Assembly: GCF_025641885.1 (NCBI RefSeq)
Contig: NZ_JAOTQN010000001.1
Span: 930,001 to 994,000 of the forward strand
Source: Pyrobaculum sp. 3827-6
GTDB taxonomy: Archaea; Thermoproteota; Thermoprotei; Thermoproteales; Thermoproteaceae
Direction: 5' to 3'
Length of the DNA: 64,000 nucleotides
Shown here: positions 1-7,994 of the stretch, one piece after another
How positions within the stretch are numbered: position 1 is the first letter of the stretch
Layout of the letters: each line of letters begins with the position of its first letter
The notes under the pieces: generated by a model
Seen by the model: the letters and a program-made list of their open reading frames with translations, nothing else
The model's database searches: none
What the model was told of the DNA's origin: nothing
Translations under genes and position numbers: made by a program

Positions 1-885
1 AGGCTGAAGCTGAGGCAGGCGGTGGAGAGGCGCGACCTCTTTATTGCCCAGGCGATCAGCACGCTGGACGACGTGGATAAAATACTAAACTTAATAGCGT
101 CAAGGATTAGGGAGTGGTATGGGCTGCATTTTCCAGAGCTTGAGGAGTTAATTAGAGACAATAAGGAGTACGTCACAATTGTGTACCACATAGGACACAG
201 ATCTAGGATAGCGGAGGACGCCTTGAAGAAGATTCTCCCGGAGATGCCTGAGGAAAGGGCAAAGAGAATTGTGGAGTCGGCCAAGAAGAGCATCGGAGCC
301 GAGATGTCTGATTGGGATTTAGAGCAGTTGAAGATATACGCCGACATATATCTAAACCTAGACGCGTATAGGGAGAAGCTAGCCACGTACATCGACGAGG
401 CGATGAAGGAGGTGGCTCCCAACGTAAGAGAGCTGGTTGGCCCACTCCTCGGGGCTAGGTTGATAAAACTGGCCGGCGGCCTCACAAGAATGGCGTTTCT
501 ACCCGCCTCGACGATCCAGGTGCTGGGCGCCGAGAAGGCGCTGTTCAGGGCGTTGAGGACCGGGGGCAAGCCGCCGAAACACGGCGTCATCTTCCAGTAC
601 CCGGAGATTTTCCGCTCCCCGCGTTGGCAGAGGGGGAAGATAGCCAGGGCCCTGGCGGCTAAGCTGGCCATAGCGGCTAAGGCCGACGCCTTCACCGGCA
701 ACTTCATAGCGCCGCGGCTCAAGGAGGAGTTGTTAAAGAGGATACAGGAGGTTAAGACTCTATACGCCAAGCCGCCCCCCAAGGCCCCCACGCAGCCAGC
801 CGCCAAGACGCCGCCCCCACCTCCACCGCCTAAGAAAGGCGGCGAGAAGAGGCCTCCTCCAAGAAGGGAGAGGGGGAGGCGCTAG
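1..885 (+). CDS. nop5: Nop5/Nop56-like C/D-box RNP scaffold (5' partial)
   Basis: Scaffold of the archaeal box C/D sRNP: it bridges L7Ae bound to guide RNA and fibrillarin, which 2'-O-methylates rRNA and tRNA. The frame is open from base 1, so the N-terminal fibrillarin-binding domain lies outside the window. What remains shows the family coiled-coil region followed by the Nop signature, a stretch around GPLLGARLIKLAGG and STIQVLGAEKALFRAL at roughly residues 140-180. The C-terminus is a proline- and lysine/arginine-rich tail of about 40 residues, typical of hyperthermophile Nop5 and probably flexible. The GTG at base 22 is internal, not the start. Fibrillarin follows 40 bp downstream, the classical archaeal pairing. 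Confidence 0.93.
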   Translation, partial: RLKLRQAVERRDLFIAQAISTLDDVDKILNLIASRIREWYGLHFPELEELIRDNKEYVTIVYHIGHRSRIAEDALKKILPEMPEERAKRIVESAKKSIGAEMSDWDLEQLKIYADIYLNLDAYREKLATYIDEAMKEVAPNVRELVGPLLGARLIKLAGGLTRMAFLPASTIQVLGAEKALFRALRTGGKPPKHGVIFQYPEIFRSPRWQRGKIARALAAKLAIAAKADAFTGNFIAPRLKEELLKRIQEVKTLYAKPPPKAPTQPAAKTPPPPPPPKKGGEKRPPPRRERGRR

Positions 886-894
886 CCCGCGTTA

Positions 895-905
895 AGTATA
901 TAAAC
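895..905 (+). promoter_or_regulatory. TATA box of flpA
   Basis: The AT-rich element agtatataaac is centred about 26 bp before the ATG of fibrillarin at 926. Fibrillarin can therefore be made from its own leaderless transcript in addition to any readthrough from nop5. Confidence 0.6.
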
Positions 906-925
906 AACGGGGTTGCCCAGCTCCT

Positions 926-1636
926 ATGTCTATTGAAGTGGTAGACGTGAGACCTCACGAGCGTCATTACGGCGTGTATATCGTCAAGTTTGAAGACGGC
1001 ACAGAGAGGATCGCCACTGTGAACCTAACTCCGGGGAAGAGGGTCTACGGGGAGAGGCTTATTAAGTGGGGTGGCTTGGAGTACAGGGAGTGGAATCCCT
1101 ACCGCTCAAAGCTAGCCGCGGCTATTCTAAACGGTCTGAAGTTCGTCCCCATCGCCGAGGGCACCCACATCCTCTACCTAGGCGCGGCGTCGGGCACCAC
1201 CCCCAGCCACATGAGCGACATTGTGGGGGAGAGGGGCTTGATATACTCGGTGGAGTTCTCCCCCCGCGTCTTTAGGGAGTTTATGGAGAAGCTTGTGGAT
1301 CAGGGGAGGAGAAACGTAATCCCCATACTTGGCGACGCCAGATTCCCCTACCAGTACGCCCACTACGTCAAGGGGGTGGACGTGGTGTATATAGACGTGG
1401 CCCAGCCGGCCCAGGCTAAGATATTGGCGGACAACGCCGACTACTTCCTAAAGCCGGGCGGCCACGTCATGCTGGTGATCAAGGCCATGAGCATCGACGT
1501 CACGGCGCCCGCCACAGAGACCTTTAAGCAGGAGATAAACACGCTGAAGGAGAGGGGATTTGACATAATTGAGACGGTCCACCTAGAGCCGTACGACACG
1601 GCCCACGCGATGGTTATCGCGAAAAAGAAGTCTTAG
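926..1636 (+). CDS. flpA: Fibrillarin-like rRNA/tRNA 2'-O-methyltransferase
   Basis: Catalytic subunit of the box C/D sRNP; it transfers methyl from S-adenosylmethionine to the ribose 2'-OH chosen by the guide RNA. The 236-residue product has the normal archaeal length. SAM motif I ([13 protein letters not shown]) lies at about residues 83-95, and the later strands VVYIDVAQP and [14 protein letters not shown] follow as expected for a Rossmann methyltransferase. It lies 40 bp after nop5, its obligate partner. A TATA box about 26 bp upstream suggests a leaderless ATG start. The stop codon overlaps by four bases the stop of the convergent oxidoreductase gene. Confidence 0.96.
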   Translation: MSIEVVDVRPHERHYGVYIVKFEDGTERIATVNLTPGKRVYGERLIKWGGLEYREWNPYRSKLAAAILNGLKFVPIAEGTHILYLGAASGTTPSHMSDIVGERGLIYSVEFSPRVFREFMEKLVDQGRRNVIPILGDARFPYQYAHYVKGVDVVYIDVAQPAQAKILADNADYFLKPGGHVMLVIKAMSIDVTAPATETFKQEINTLKERGFDIIETVHLEPYDTAHAMVIAKKKS

Positions 1637-2679
1637 GATTTTAGAAACTCGTCTACGTACTGAGCCGCCCTCATCCCGGAGCCAAGCGCCTTGCCGATGA
1701 GGGAGGGCCCCGTGGCCACGTCCCCAGCTGCGAAAACCCCGCGCCGCGTCGTCATCATTTTCTCGTCCACCTTTATAGTGCCGTCTGGGTTGAACTCGAT
1801 CCCTAGGCAGCTACCAGGTGGGGTGGGCTCCTCGCCGGCGGCGATCAGCGCCGTGTCGAATTCCTCCTCAAACTCGCTACCGGGGACGGGCTCCGGCCTA
1901 GGCCTGCCCGACTTGTCAGGCGGCCCAAGCCGCATCCGTATAAACCTCACCTTTTCAAGCCTCCCGGTGCCTAGGAAAGCCACGGGGTTGACCAGCTCCC
2001 TAAACTCAATGCCCTTGGCTATCAGCTCTGTCTCGACGGTCTTCCTCCCCGCGGGCGCCTCGTTTATAGTGCGCCGGTAGGCCACGACGACCTTCTCGGC
2101 GCCTTGGAGCTTAGCCTCGAGAGCCGCGTCTACGGCCGTGAGCCCGGCGCCTACCACCAAGACCCTCCTCCCCGCTGGGTGCACCTTCTCTCTCGGCAGG
2201 TATCCAAGCTGGCTAGAATATATCCTAAACAAGTAGTCAAGCGCCTTGTATACGCCGGGTAGCCCCTCGCCAGGTGCGCCTAGTGATCTACTTCTCCAGG
2301 TGCCTGTGGTTATCACCACTGCGTCGTACCTATTGACCAGCTCCTCAAGGTTTACGAATTCTCTTGCTAGTAGTAGGGCTTCGTGTTCCCGCGGCTTTTC
2401 TCCGCAGTAGACAAAGGTGGAGGTGTAGAACTTGGCCCCCGCGTCTACCAGCTCCTTTACCCCCTCCCTGACGCCCTCCCGCGGGACTCTGAAGGGCGGT
2501 ATGCCGAATATGAGGAGGCCCCCGGGCTCCGGCAGGGCGTCGTATATATGCACCTCGTGGCCGCTGCACAGAAGCCCCCCGGCGGCTCCGAGCCCCGCAG
2601 GCCCCGCGCCTATTATAGCCACCTTCTTGCCGGTGGGCGGCTTCTTGGTGTTTGGCCTGCACCTCAGTAGAAACCGCAT
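1633..2679 (-). CDS. GltD-like FAD/NAD(P)-dependent oxidoreductase
   Basis: Flavoprotein of the glutamate synthase small-subunit/NfnB/dihydropyrimidine dehydrogenase family, moving electrons between NAD(P)H and FAD. Two nucleotide-binding glycine motifs are visible: [12 protein letters not shown] near residue 22 (FAD) and [13 protein letters not shown] near residue 175 (NAD(P)). The conserved C-terminal FAD motif [19 protein letters not shown] is also present. At 348 residues it lacks most of the N-terminal 4Fe-4S ferredoxin-like domain found in GltD, so the electron partner is unclear. No glutamate synthase large subunit is nearby. A TATA-like ctattaata about 25 bp before the ATG supports the chosen start. 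Substrate not inferable from sequence. Confidence 0.8.
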   Translation of the reverse strand: MRFLLRCRPNTKKPPTGKKVAIIGAGPAGLGAAGGLLCSGHEVHIYDALPEPGGLLIFGIPPFRVPREGVREGVKELVDAGAKFYTSTFVYCGEKPREHEALLLAREFVNLEELVNRYDAVVITTGTWRSRSLGAPGEGLPGVYKALDYLFRIYSSQLGYLPREKVHPAGRRVLVVGAGLTAVDAALEAKLQGAEKVVVAYRRTINEAPAGRKTVETELIAKGIEFRELVNPVAFLGTGRLEKVRFIRMRLGPPDKSGRPRPEPVPGSEFEEEFDTALIAAGEEPTPPGSCLGIEFNPDGTIKVDEKMMTTRRGVFAAGDVATGPSLIGKALGSGMRAAQYVDEFLKS

Positions 2680-2731
2680 GTCTCTGCGTAAAAGCTCGGG
2701 TATTAATAGAAGTTTACAACTCTAGCCTATA

Positions 2732-3286
2732 TCAACAAATTCTCCGGGAGTATTTTATATTGAGAGAGGTACAGGTAAAATCTAAGCTAATCCTCACCGC
2801 ATCGTTTATAGAGAGGTGGGAGGTGTCCAGCACCAAGTCGAAAATTGAAAGGTCTCTTATATCTATGCCATAGATGGAGAGGTACCTCTTTCTATTCAGC
2901 TCTTCCCTCTCAGTCACCTCTCTCAGCGCCTCTTCAAAACTCTTCTTGTCTCTAAGAGACACGCGCCTGGCCCGCGTCTCTAGAGAAGCTTTTAGATATA
3001 TACACACATCGGCGTAGGGCCTCACGACCCACGCCGTGAGGTGCCCCTCCAGCACCACGTCCCCCGCCTTGGCCCTCTCCACTGCTAGGGAGTCGACTTT
3101 CTTATCGATTTCGGGGTTCGCCTCTGCGTATTTATGAAACTCTATTAAGTCCATCCCCATCTTTGTAGCCATCTCTCTGAAGAGGGTACCTGACGATACG
3201 AGGGGGACGCCCAGGATCCTCGCTATTTCCCTCGCTATGGTGGTCTTTCCGCTACCAGGTTGTCCAGAAACTGCAACTACAACCAT
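2732..3286 (-). CDS. cmk: Cytidylate kinase (archaeal type)
   Basis: Phosphorylates CMP or dCMP with ATP in pyrimidine nucleotide salvage. The 184-residue protein starts with the Walker A loop GQPGSGKTT at residues 8-16, followed by the family segment VSSGTLFREMA and the EGHLTAW motif that lines the CMP site. The lid-like segment ARRVSLRDKKSFEEA contains the expected arginines. The length matches archaeal Cmk proteins, which lack the bacterial insert. The start lies two bases after the stop of rpl34e, so the two genes form an operon; ribosomal genes next to cmk are common in archaea. Confidence 0.93.
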   Translation of the reverse strand: MVVVAVSGQPGSGKTTIAREIARILGVPLVSSGTLFREMATKMGMDLIEFHKYAEANPEIDKKVDSLAVERAKAGDVVLEGHLTAWVVRPYADVCIYLKASLETRARRVSLRDKKSFEEALREVTEREELNRKRYLSIYGIDIRDLSIFDLVLDTSHLSINDAVRISLDFTCTSLNIKYSRRIC

Positions 3287-3288
3287 TA

Positions 3289-3546
3289 CTACAGCCCCCT
3301 CGCCGCCAGCCTCAGCCCCCTCGCCAAGACCTTATGTGAAAAAACACCACCGTAGGGCCTACTGGGCGCCCTCACCCTTACGCCAAATCGGTAGATCTTT
3401 TTGTCCATCCCGCCGATGGCCAAGCCAGTGACGGGGCACCTAGGCACGCCCTTGGCTTTTTTCTCGTAGCGTACAGCTGTGCGGCCGCCGGGCGTCTTCC
3501 TCTTTATTCGCCTAACGCTTCGAGAGCGGTGAGCCGGCCTCGGCAT
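3289..3546 (-). CDS. rpl34e: Ribosomal protein L34e
   Basis: Small basic protein of the large ribosomal subunit, found in archaea and eukaryotes. The sequence starts [13 protein letters not shown] and carries the family segments [13 protein letters not shown] and [10 protein letters not shown], ending in the conserved [15 protein letters not shown] region. A GTG three codons further upstream is in frame, but a TATA-like tttttaaag about 25 bp before the ATG places transcription start on the ATG, so 85 residues is preferred. Cytidylate kinase follows after two bases. One of the usual zinc-ribbon cysteine pairs of L34e is missing: only one Cys is visible. Confidence 0.93.
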   Translation of the reverse strand: MPRPAHRSRSVRRIKRKTPGGRTAVRYEKKAKGVPRCPVTGLAIGGMDKKIYRFGVRVRAPSRPYGGVFSHKVLARGLRLAARGL

Positions 3547-3598
3547 AACCCCCACGAACTACGTACTTTAAAAAATTTCCCCACTGGGGCCATCAATT

Positions 3599-3659
3599 CA
3601 GCAGATACGGCAACTCTACAGCCGCACCTAAGGCGATTCGGCGAATGGCGGCTCTGCTG
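3599..3659 (+). ncRNA. Possible structured RNA between rpl34e and EF-1alpha
   Basis: The 250 bp between two divergent housekeeping genes hold a GC-rich inverted repeat. The bases cagcag (3599-3604) pair with ctgctg (3654-3659), and agccgc (3620-3625) pairs with gcggct (3648-3653). A second small repeat, attcg/cgaat, sits inside. On the 3' side the two pairing strands are contiguous, while on the 5' side 15 unpaired bases lie between them. A further TATA-like element (cttttaaaaaac, about 3699-3710) lies downstream. This may be a small RNA or just promoter DNA; no known family was recognised, and no C or D boxes are present. Confidence 0.22.
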
Positions 3660-3768
3660 GGCGGGGTGTAAACGCGGCGCCTGGGGCGATCCTGATCGGC
3701 TTTTAAAAAACAGTGGCTTTGCGGGGTGAGGCTGGCTGGGCAACGTGCGGCGGGGTTGGGTTTCGAAA

Positions 3769-3778
3769 AGTTTATAAG
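3769..3778 (+). promoter_or_regulatory. TATA box of EF-1alpha
   Basis: The element gtttataaga is centred about 25 bp before the EF-1alpha ATG at 3799. The preceding gaaaa run could be a BRE. The spacing implies a leaderless mRNA. Confidence 0.65.
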
Positions 3779-3798
3779 AGTGTGGATAACCACGGCTT

Positions 3799-5133
3799 AT
3801 GCCGGCTATAGTACTGCCACCTAAACCAACAGCTCTACAGAAGCCGCACCTAAACCTGGCGGTGGTAGGGCACGTAGATAATGGAAAGTCGACGCTCGTA
3901 GGGCGCCTGCTTTACGAGACTGGCTATGTAGATGAGAAGGCGTTTAAGGAGATTGAGGAGATGGCTAAGAAGATGGGTAAGGAGGACTTCGCCTTCGCCT
4001 GGATACTTGACAGATTTAAGGAGGAGCGCGAGCGCGGCGTGACTATCGAGGCGACGCACGTCGGCTTCGAGACGAACAAGCTATTTATTACAATTATAGA
4101 CCTGCCGGGGCACCGAGACTTTGTTAAAAATATGATTGTGGGCGCCAGCCAGGCGGACGCCGCGCTTTTCGTAATATCGGCGAGGCCTGGCGAGTTCGAG
4201 GCGGCGATCGGCCCCCAGGGCCAGGGTAGGGAGCATCTGTTCCTTATCAGGACGTTGGGTATCCAGCAGATTGTGGTGGCTGTGAATAAGATGGACGTGG
4301 TGAATTACGACCAGAAGAGGTATGAGCAGGTCAAGGGCGAGGTGAGCAAGTTGATGAAGCTTCTGGGGTACGACCCCAGTAAGATTAACTTCGTTCCGGT
4401 GAGCGCCGCTAAGGGGGACAATATCAAGTCTAAGTCGCCTAACACGCCTTGGTACAACGGCCCCGTTCTTCTCGAGGTTCTCGACACGTTCCAGCCGCCT
4501 CCGAGGCCGACGGACAAGCCGCTTAGGATGCCGGTGCAAGACGTCTTTTCCATAACTGGCGCAGGTACCGTGGTGGTGGGTAGGGTTGAGACTGGGGTGT
4601 TGAAGGTGGGTGATAGGGTTGTCGTGGTTCCGCCCGCCAAGGTTGGCGATGTGCGCTCTATCGAGACTCACCACATGAAGCTGGAGCAGGCTCAGCCTGG
4701 TGACAACGTCGGTGTCAACGTGAGGGGTATTGCGAAGGAAGATGTGAAGCGTGGAGATGTGTTGGGTAAGCCTGACAACATCCCGACGGTCGCCGATGAG
4801 ATTGTTGCCCGTGTTGTTATTCTGTGGCACCCCACGGCCATCGGGCCGGGCTACGCGCCGGTTATGCACATCCACACGGCGACTGTGCCTGTGCAGATCA
4901 CCGAGCTGGTGTCTAAGCTCGACCCGCGTACGGGACAGGCTGTGGAGCAGAAGCCGCAGTTTATTAAGCAGGGCGACGTGGCTATTGTGAAGATTAAGCC
5001 TCTGAAGCCTGTGGTGGCGGAGAAGTTTGGCGACTTCCCGCCGCTGGGCCGCTTCGCCCTCCGCGACATGGGTAGGACCATCGCCGCTGGGCAGATAATC
5101 GAGGTCAAGCCGGCGCAGGTACAGATTAAGTAA
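3799..5133 (+). CDS. tuf: Translation elongation factor EF-1 alpha
   Basis: GTPase that delivers aminoacyl-tRNA to the ribosome. The 444-residue product has the standard archaeal length. G1 is GHVDNGKST at about residues 24-32, G3 is DLPGHRDF, and G4 is NKMD, followed by domain II (VQDVFSITGAGTVVVGRV) and the C-terminal domain III ending in GRTIAAGQIIEVKP. A TATA box about 25 bp upstream points to a leaderless ATG. A pyrimidine-rich stretch follows the stop. The gene is monocistronic here, facing herA convergently. The long antisense reading frame inside it is a codon-bias shadow. Confidence 0.98.
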   Translation: MPAIVLPPKPTALQKPHLNLAVVGHVDNGKSTLVGRLLYETGYVDEKAFKEIEEMAKKMGKEDFAFAWILDRFKEERERGVTIEATHVGFETNKLFITIIDLPGHRDFVKNMIVGASQADAALFVISARPGEFEAAIGPQGQGREHLFLIRTLGIQQIVVAVNKMDVVNYDQKRYEQVKGEVSKLMKLLGYDPSKINFVPVSAAKGDNIKSKSPNTPWYNGPVLLEVLDTFQPPPRPTDKPLRMPVQDVFSITGAGTVVVGRVETGVLKVGDRVVVVPPAKVGDVRSIETHHMKLEQAQPGDNVGVNVRGIAKEDVKRGDVLGKPDNIPTVADEIVARVVILWHPTAIGPGYAPVMHIHTATVPVQITELVSKLDPRTGQAVEQKPQFIKQGDVAIVKIKPLKPVVAEKFGDFPPLGRFALRDMGRTIAAGQIIEVKPAQVQIK

Positions 5134-5153
5134 TTTCTTTTGTTACCTTTTTA
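5134..5153 (+). terminator. T-rich terminator after EF-1alpha
   Basis: Directly after the stop codon the coding strand reads tttcttttg then cttttta. U-rich runs without a hairpin act as intrinsic terminators in archaea. The site also overlaps the 3' end of convergent herA. Confidence 0.4.
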
Positions 5154-6708
5154 GGGCTGGGGTTGTCCCTCCGTGGTTTGTCCACCTCTTGTCTACTGTG
5201 ATTAGTAGGGGTGCTGGTACCGAGAGTCCGGTTACTACCGCCTCTGTTTCGTCTAGTGTGCGTAGCGGCCTTGGGTCGTCGAGGTGCTCTGCGACTGTGG
5301 CTACGTATTTGAGGTCGTGTGGGTTTATCATGCGTTTAAAGATCTGCGTCATTGCTTGGGAGGCGACGTCTTGGTCTAGTCTCGCAGGTCTCTGTGTTAT
5401 TAGGCAGAGGCCTAGGCCGAATTTTCTACCCTCCCTAGCTATCTTAGCGATGTGGGTCTTGGCGAGGGCTGTGGAGGCGGCTGGGGCGTAGTTATGCGCC
5501 TCTTCTATGACTATTAGGGTGGCCAGGTTGCGCCTCTTGGTGGCCGTCCTGTAGAGCTGGTCGAGGAGGACTGTGAGAAAGATTTGCTGGTCCAAGCCCT
5601 CTAGGCCGGATATGTCGAATATGTGCACCGCCGGGGTGGTTAGGTAGGCGGCTGGGTCTATGAGTTTTATCGGCTCTCCCTGGTAGGCGTCTCCATATTT
5701 CGTGAGGAATATTGGGCTACTGTAGAAGAGAGATCTGAGCCTGCCTTCGAGGCCTCGTAGGGCCATTTCCCCGGCGTATCCGGGCGGCGCCGCGTGCCTC
5801 CCCCCATCCAGAATTTCACGAATCAGCTCCTCTACGGTGGTGAGCGGCTGTTTCTCTCCGTAGCTTGTGGCGACTTGCCAGCCCTCCTCCAGTATCCTCT
5901 TCTGGGCGTCTGTCAGCGTGTAGAGCATGTCTAGCAACTTCTCGAGGGTGCGCAGGGGTATGCTCCGCGGGTTTACGCCGACTCGCGTGTAGGTTCTCTG
6001 TCTGCCGTACCGCCTGGCGAAGGCCTCGTCTTGGGGGGATACGTCCACCTTCCCGGCGACGTATATTCTGACTCTTTCGGCGACCGCCCTCCCCTCCTCT
6101 GTGGCAGGCACCGACATGGCGGAGTATTCGCCGTGTGGATCCACCACAATTATGGGCACGTCGAGGAGGGCGAGGCGCTCGATTATGACGCCTGCCAGCC
6201 AGCTCTTGCCGGCGCCCGTGCTTGCCAGTATCGCGCAGTGGTGAGTAACCAGCCTCTCGGCGTTTATGTAGGCGGGTATGTCTGTGCCCTTTATGTGGCC
6301 TACGGTGATGTAGGTCCCCTCTTGGGGTGGGGCGAAGAACTGTTTTAGCTCCTCGGTGGTTGTCTTGTATACATAGGTGAAGGGCTTGACGGGCTTTTGC
6401 GGCCGGTATATTCTGCCGCCCAGCCTCGCGCCGAGGATGGCGGCCTTGGCTTCTGTATAGAAGAGGGCCTCCTCTATGCCCAGGGTTTCTTTTACCTCTC
6501 GGACTGTTGCCTCTTCGTCGAGTTGGGCTATGAGGCGTGGGTCTGCCGTGGCGTTTCTATGTCTAATGGCGGTGACGCGGGATACTACGCGTATCCCGTC
6601 TATCTCCGTCGCGACGAAGCTACCGACGTCTAGATCCACCCCCCTAAACGGCTTAAATATGTAGTGGTATATAGATGTGGATTTTATAACTACGCCTATT
6701 TTATCCAC
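5143..6708 (-). CDS. herA: HerA-type hexameric DNA translocase/helicase
   Basis: ATPase of the HerA/FtsK group that with the nuclease NurA and Mre11-Rad50 processes DNA ends for homologous recombination. It has an N-terminal HAS-barrel-like region, the Walker A ASTGAGKSW near residue 165, VVDPHGEYS, a Walker B with IVIEEAHNYAP, and the sensor region LCLITQRPARLDQDVASQ. The length, about 521 residues, matches archaeal HerA. The GTG at 6708 is preferred to the GTG at 6717 because a gctatataaac box lies about 25 bp before it. NurA, usually a neighbour, is not next to it here; the next upstream gene is a small zinc protein. Confidence 0.9.
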   Translation of the reverse strand: MDKIGVVIKSTSIYHYIFKPFRGVDLDVGSFVATEIDGIRVVSRVTAIRHRNATADPRLIAQLDEEATVREVKETLGIEEALFYTEAKAAILGARLGGRIYRPQKPVKPFTYVYKTTTEELKQFFAPPQEGTYITVGHIKGTDIPAYINAERLVTHHCAILASTGAGKSWLAGVIIERLALLDVPIIVVDPHGEYSAMSVPATEEGRAVAERVRIYVAGKVDVSPQDEAFARRYGRQRTYTRVGVNPRSIPLRTLEKLLDMLYTLTDAQKRILEEGWQVATSYGEKQPLTTVEELIREILDGGRHAAPPGYAGEMALRGLEGRLRSLFYSSPIFLTKYGDAYQGEPIKLIDPAAYLTTPAVHIFDISGLEGLDQQIFLTVLLDQLYRTATKRRNLATLIVIEEAHNYAPAASTALAKTHIAKIAREGRKFGLGLCLITQRPARLDQDVASQAMTQIFKRMINPHDLKYVATVAEHLDDPRPLRTLDETEAVVTGLSVPAPLLITVDKRWTNHGGTTPALKR

Positions 6709-6752
6709 GGTGTGCACAAGGCGTGGGTTTATATAGCCCTGGTCACATTACT

Positions 6753-7061
6753 CTAGTACTCGGTGACTTTTTTTATCGCCTCCAGCAGGGGGGCGGGGTC
6801 TGTGATGTATATATGGCCTTTACTATCAACTATCTCGGCCTTGTCTTCGTATATTCTTAAGGTGTAGAGAGGTGGCTCGGCCACGTAGAAGTGCTCCACT
6901 GGGAAGGCCCTCCTTACAAATCCCTCAAGGTCTACATACGCCTTGATGAAGTGATCCATATGTTGTATAAATACCTCGTACAGCCCCCCGGCGGGTTTTT
7001 TACTGGAGTCTATGTTGATTTCTATCTCTCGGTGGCAGACCGGGCATTTAAACCTAGGCAC
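6753..7061 (-). CDS. Small protein with N-terminal zinc ribbon half
   Basis: A 102-residue protein that I do not recognise as a named family. It begins with CPVCHREIEI (residues 6-15), a CxxCH knuckle resembling a zinc-ribbon half-site, and has later histidines that could complete metal binding. The rest is predicted mixed alpha/beta without membrane segments. The GTG start is supported by a TATA-like actttaaaac about 25 bp upstream. It lies between dph2 and herA on the same strand, only 44 bp upstream of the herA start, so it may be co-transcribed with herA. Confidence 0.7.
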   Translation of the reverse strand: MPRFKCPVCHREIEINIDSSKKPAGGLYEVFIQHMDHFIKAYVDLEGFVRRAFPVEHFYVAEPPLYTLRIYEDKAEIVDSKGHIYITDPAPLLEAIKKVTEY

Positions 7062-7082
7062 GTTTTTGGGTAGAGGTTTGTT

Positions 7083-7991
7083 TTAAAGTAGTCTCGCCGC
7101 GAGCCTTGGGTCCAGCTTTCCGTGTATATACTCGTAGTAGTTTAGAACTGGGGTTTTGATTCTGTCGAGGTCGTCTATGCCTATGCGCGGACAGGCGGTG
7201 TTTACAACGAGGTCGAACTGTAAGTCGTCTATGTACTCAGGCGCGGCCTCGTCTAGAACTACCACAGTTAGCCCCCTGGCGGCGAGCTCCCGGGCCTTGT
7301 CGTCTTGCCTCTGGCCGGGTTTAGTTGAGACTAATGCGGCGGCTCTGCGGGGCTCGGCGAGGTGGGCCCTGGCCTTGAGCTTCATAACTCTCGCGAAGTC
7401 GGGCTCCACGTCCCTCACCTCGCCTCTAAAGGGATCTATCTGGTAGACGCGGGCCTCTGGGAAGAATAGCTTTAGTGTGAGGGGGTAGAAGAGGCCTGTG
7501 GCCACTACGTACGCCACCTCGCCCGGGGGCTCCCCCACCCAGCAACCTGTAATGGGGTCGCGGGCCGTGGGTAGCTCCGTTTCTCTGTGAATGGCCTCCG
7601 CAATCCTCCGGTAGGGAACTGGATAGTAGAGCTTGCCAGAAGCGCCGGGCTTGGGCAGGGCGGGGGGTGGACGGTAGTAGACAGGTATAAAGTATACCTC
7701 GGCGTCCCCGGCCTCGAGGCGGTATAGATCTTCTCCCAGCTTTTCCACGCGTGCTCCCAGGTTTTTCTGGAGTAGGTGGGCTATGTTGGGGGGGACGCCG
7801 TGTCCTAGGTGGAATATCCTCTTGTAGCGGGGATCTATCCTCACGTCACAACTGCCCCAGACAGGTCTCCCAGAGACGGCGGCGCCGGTCCTGGCGGCTA
7901 TCTCGGCGGCGAGCCACTTGAAGCCGGGAGGCGCCTCTATTAACGTATCTCTGTCGGCGGTCCAGGCTATTGGGTGTACCTCCACGTCCAC
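7083..7991 (-). CDS. dph2: Diphthamide biosynthesis protein Dph2
   Basis: Radical enzyme that transfers the 3-amino-3-carboxypropyl group of SAM to a histidine of elongation factor EF-2, the first step of diphthamide synthesis. Three widely spaced cysteines that would bind the 4Fe-4S cluster are visible: C48 in GSCDV, C150 in GCWVG and C267 in NTACPRIGIDD. The 302-residue length is slightly short for the archaeal family. The start GTG is at 7991, three bases after the topA stop, so the genes are probably one transcript; an alternative in-frame GTG lies two codons later. Confidence 0.92.
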   Translation of the reverse strand: MDVEVHPIAWTADRDTLIEAPPGFKWLAAEIAARTGAAVSGRPVWGSCDVRIDPRYKRIFHLGHGVPPNIAHLLQKNLGARVEKLGEDLYRLEAGDAEVYFIPVYYRPPPALPKPGASGKLYYPVPYRRIAEAIHRETELPTARDPITGCWVGEPPGEVAYVVATGLFYPLTLKLFFPEARVYQIDPFRGEVRDVEPDFARVMKLKARAHLAEPRRAAALVSTKPGQRQDDKARELAARGLTVVVLDEAAPEYIDDLQFDLVVNTACPRIGIDDLDRIKTPVLNYYEYIHGKLDPRLAARLL

Positions 7992-7994
7992 GTC

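Noticed and set aside
4081-4875. 264-codon antisense frame inside EF-1alpha
   Set aside because: His/Arg/Leu-rich shadow of strong codon bias; no promoter or family resemblance.
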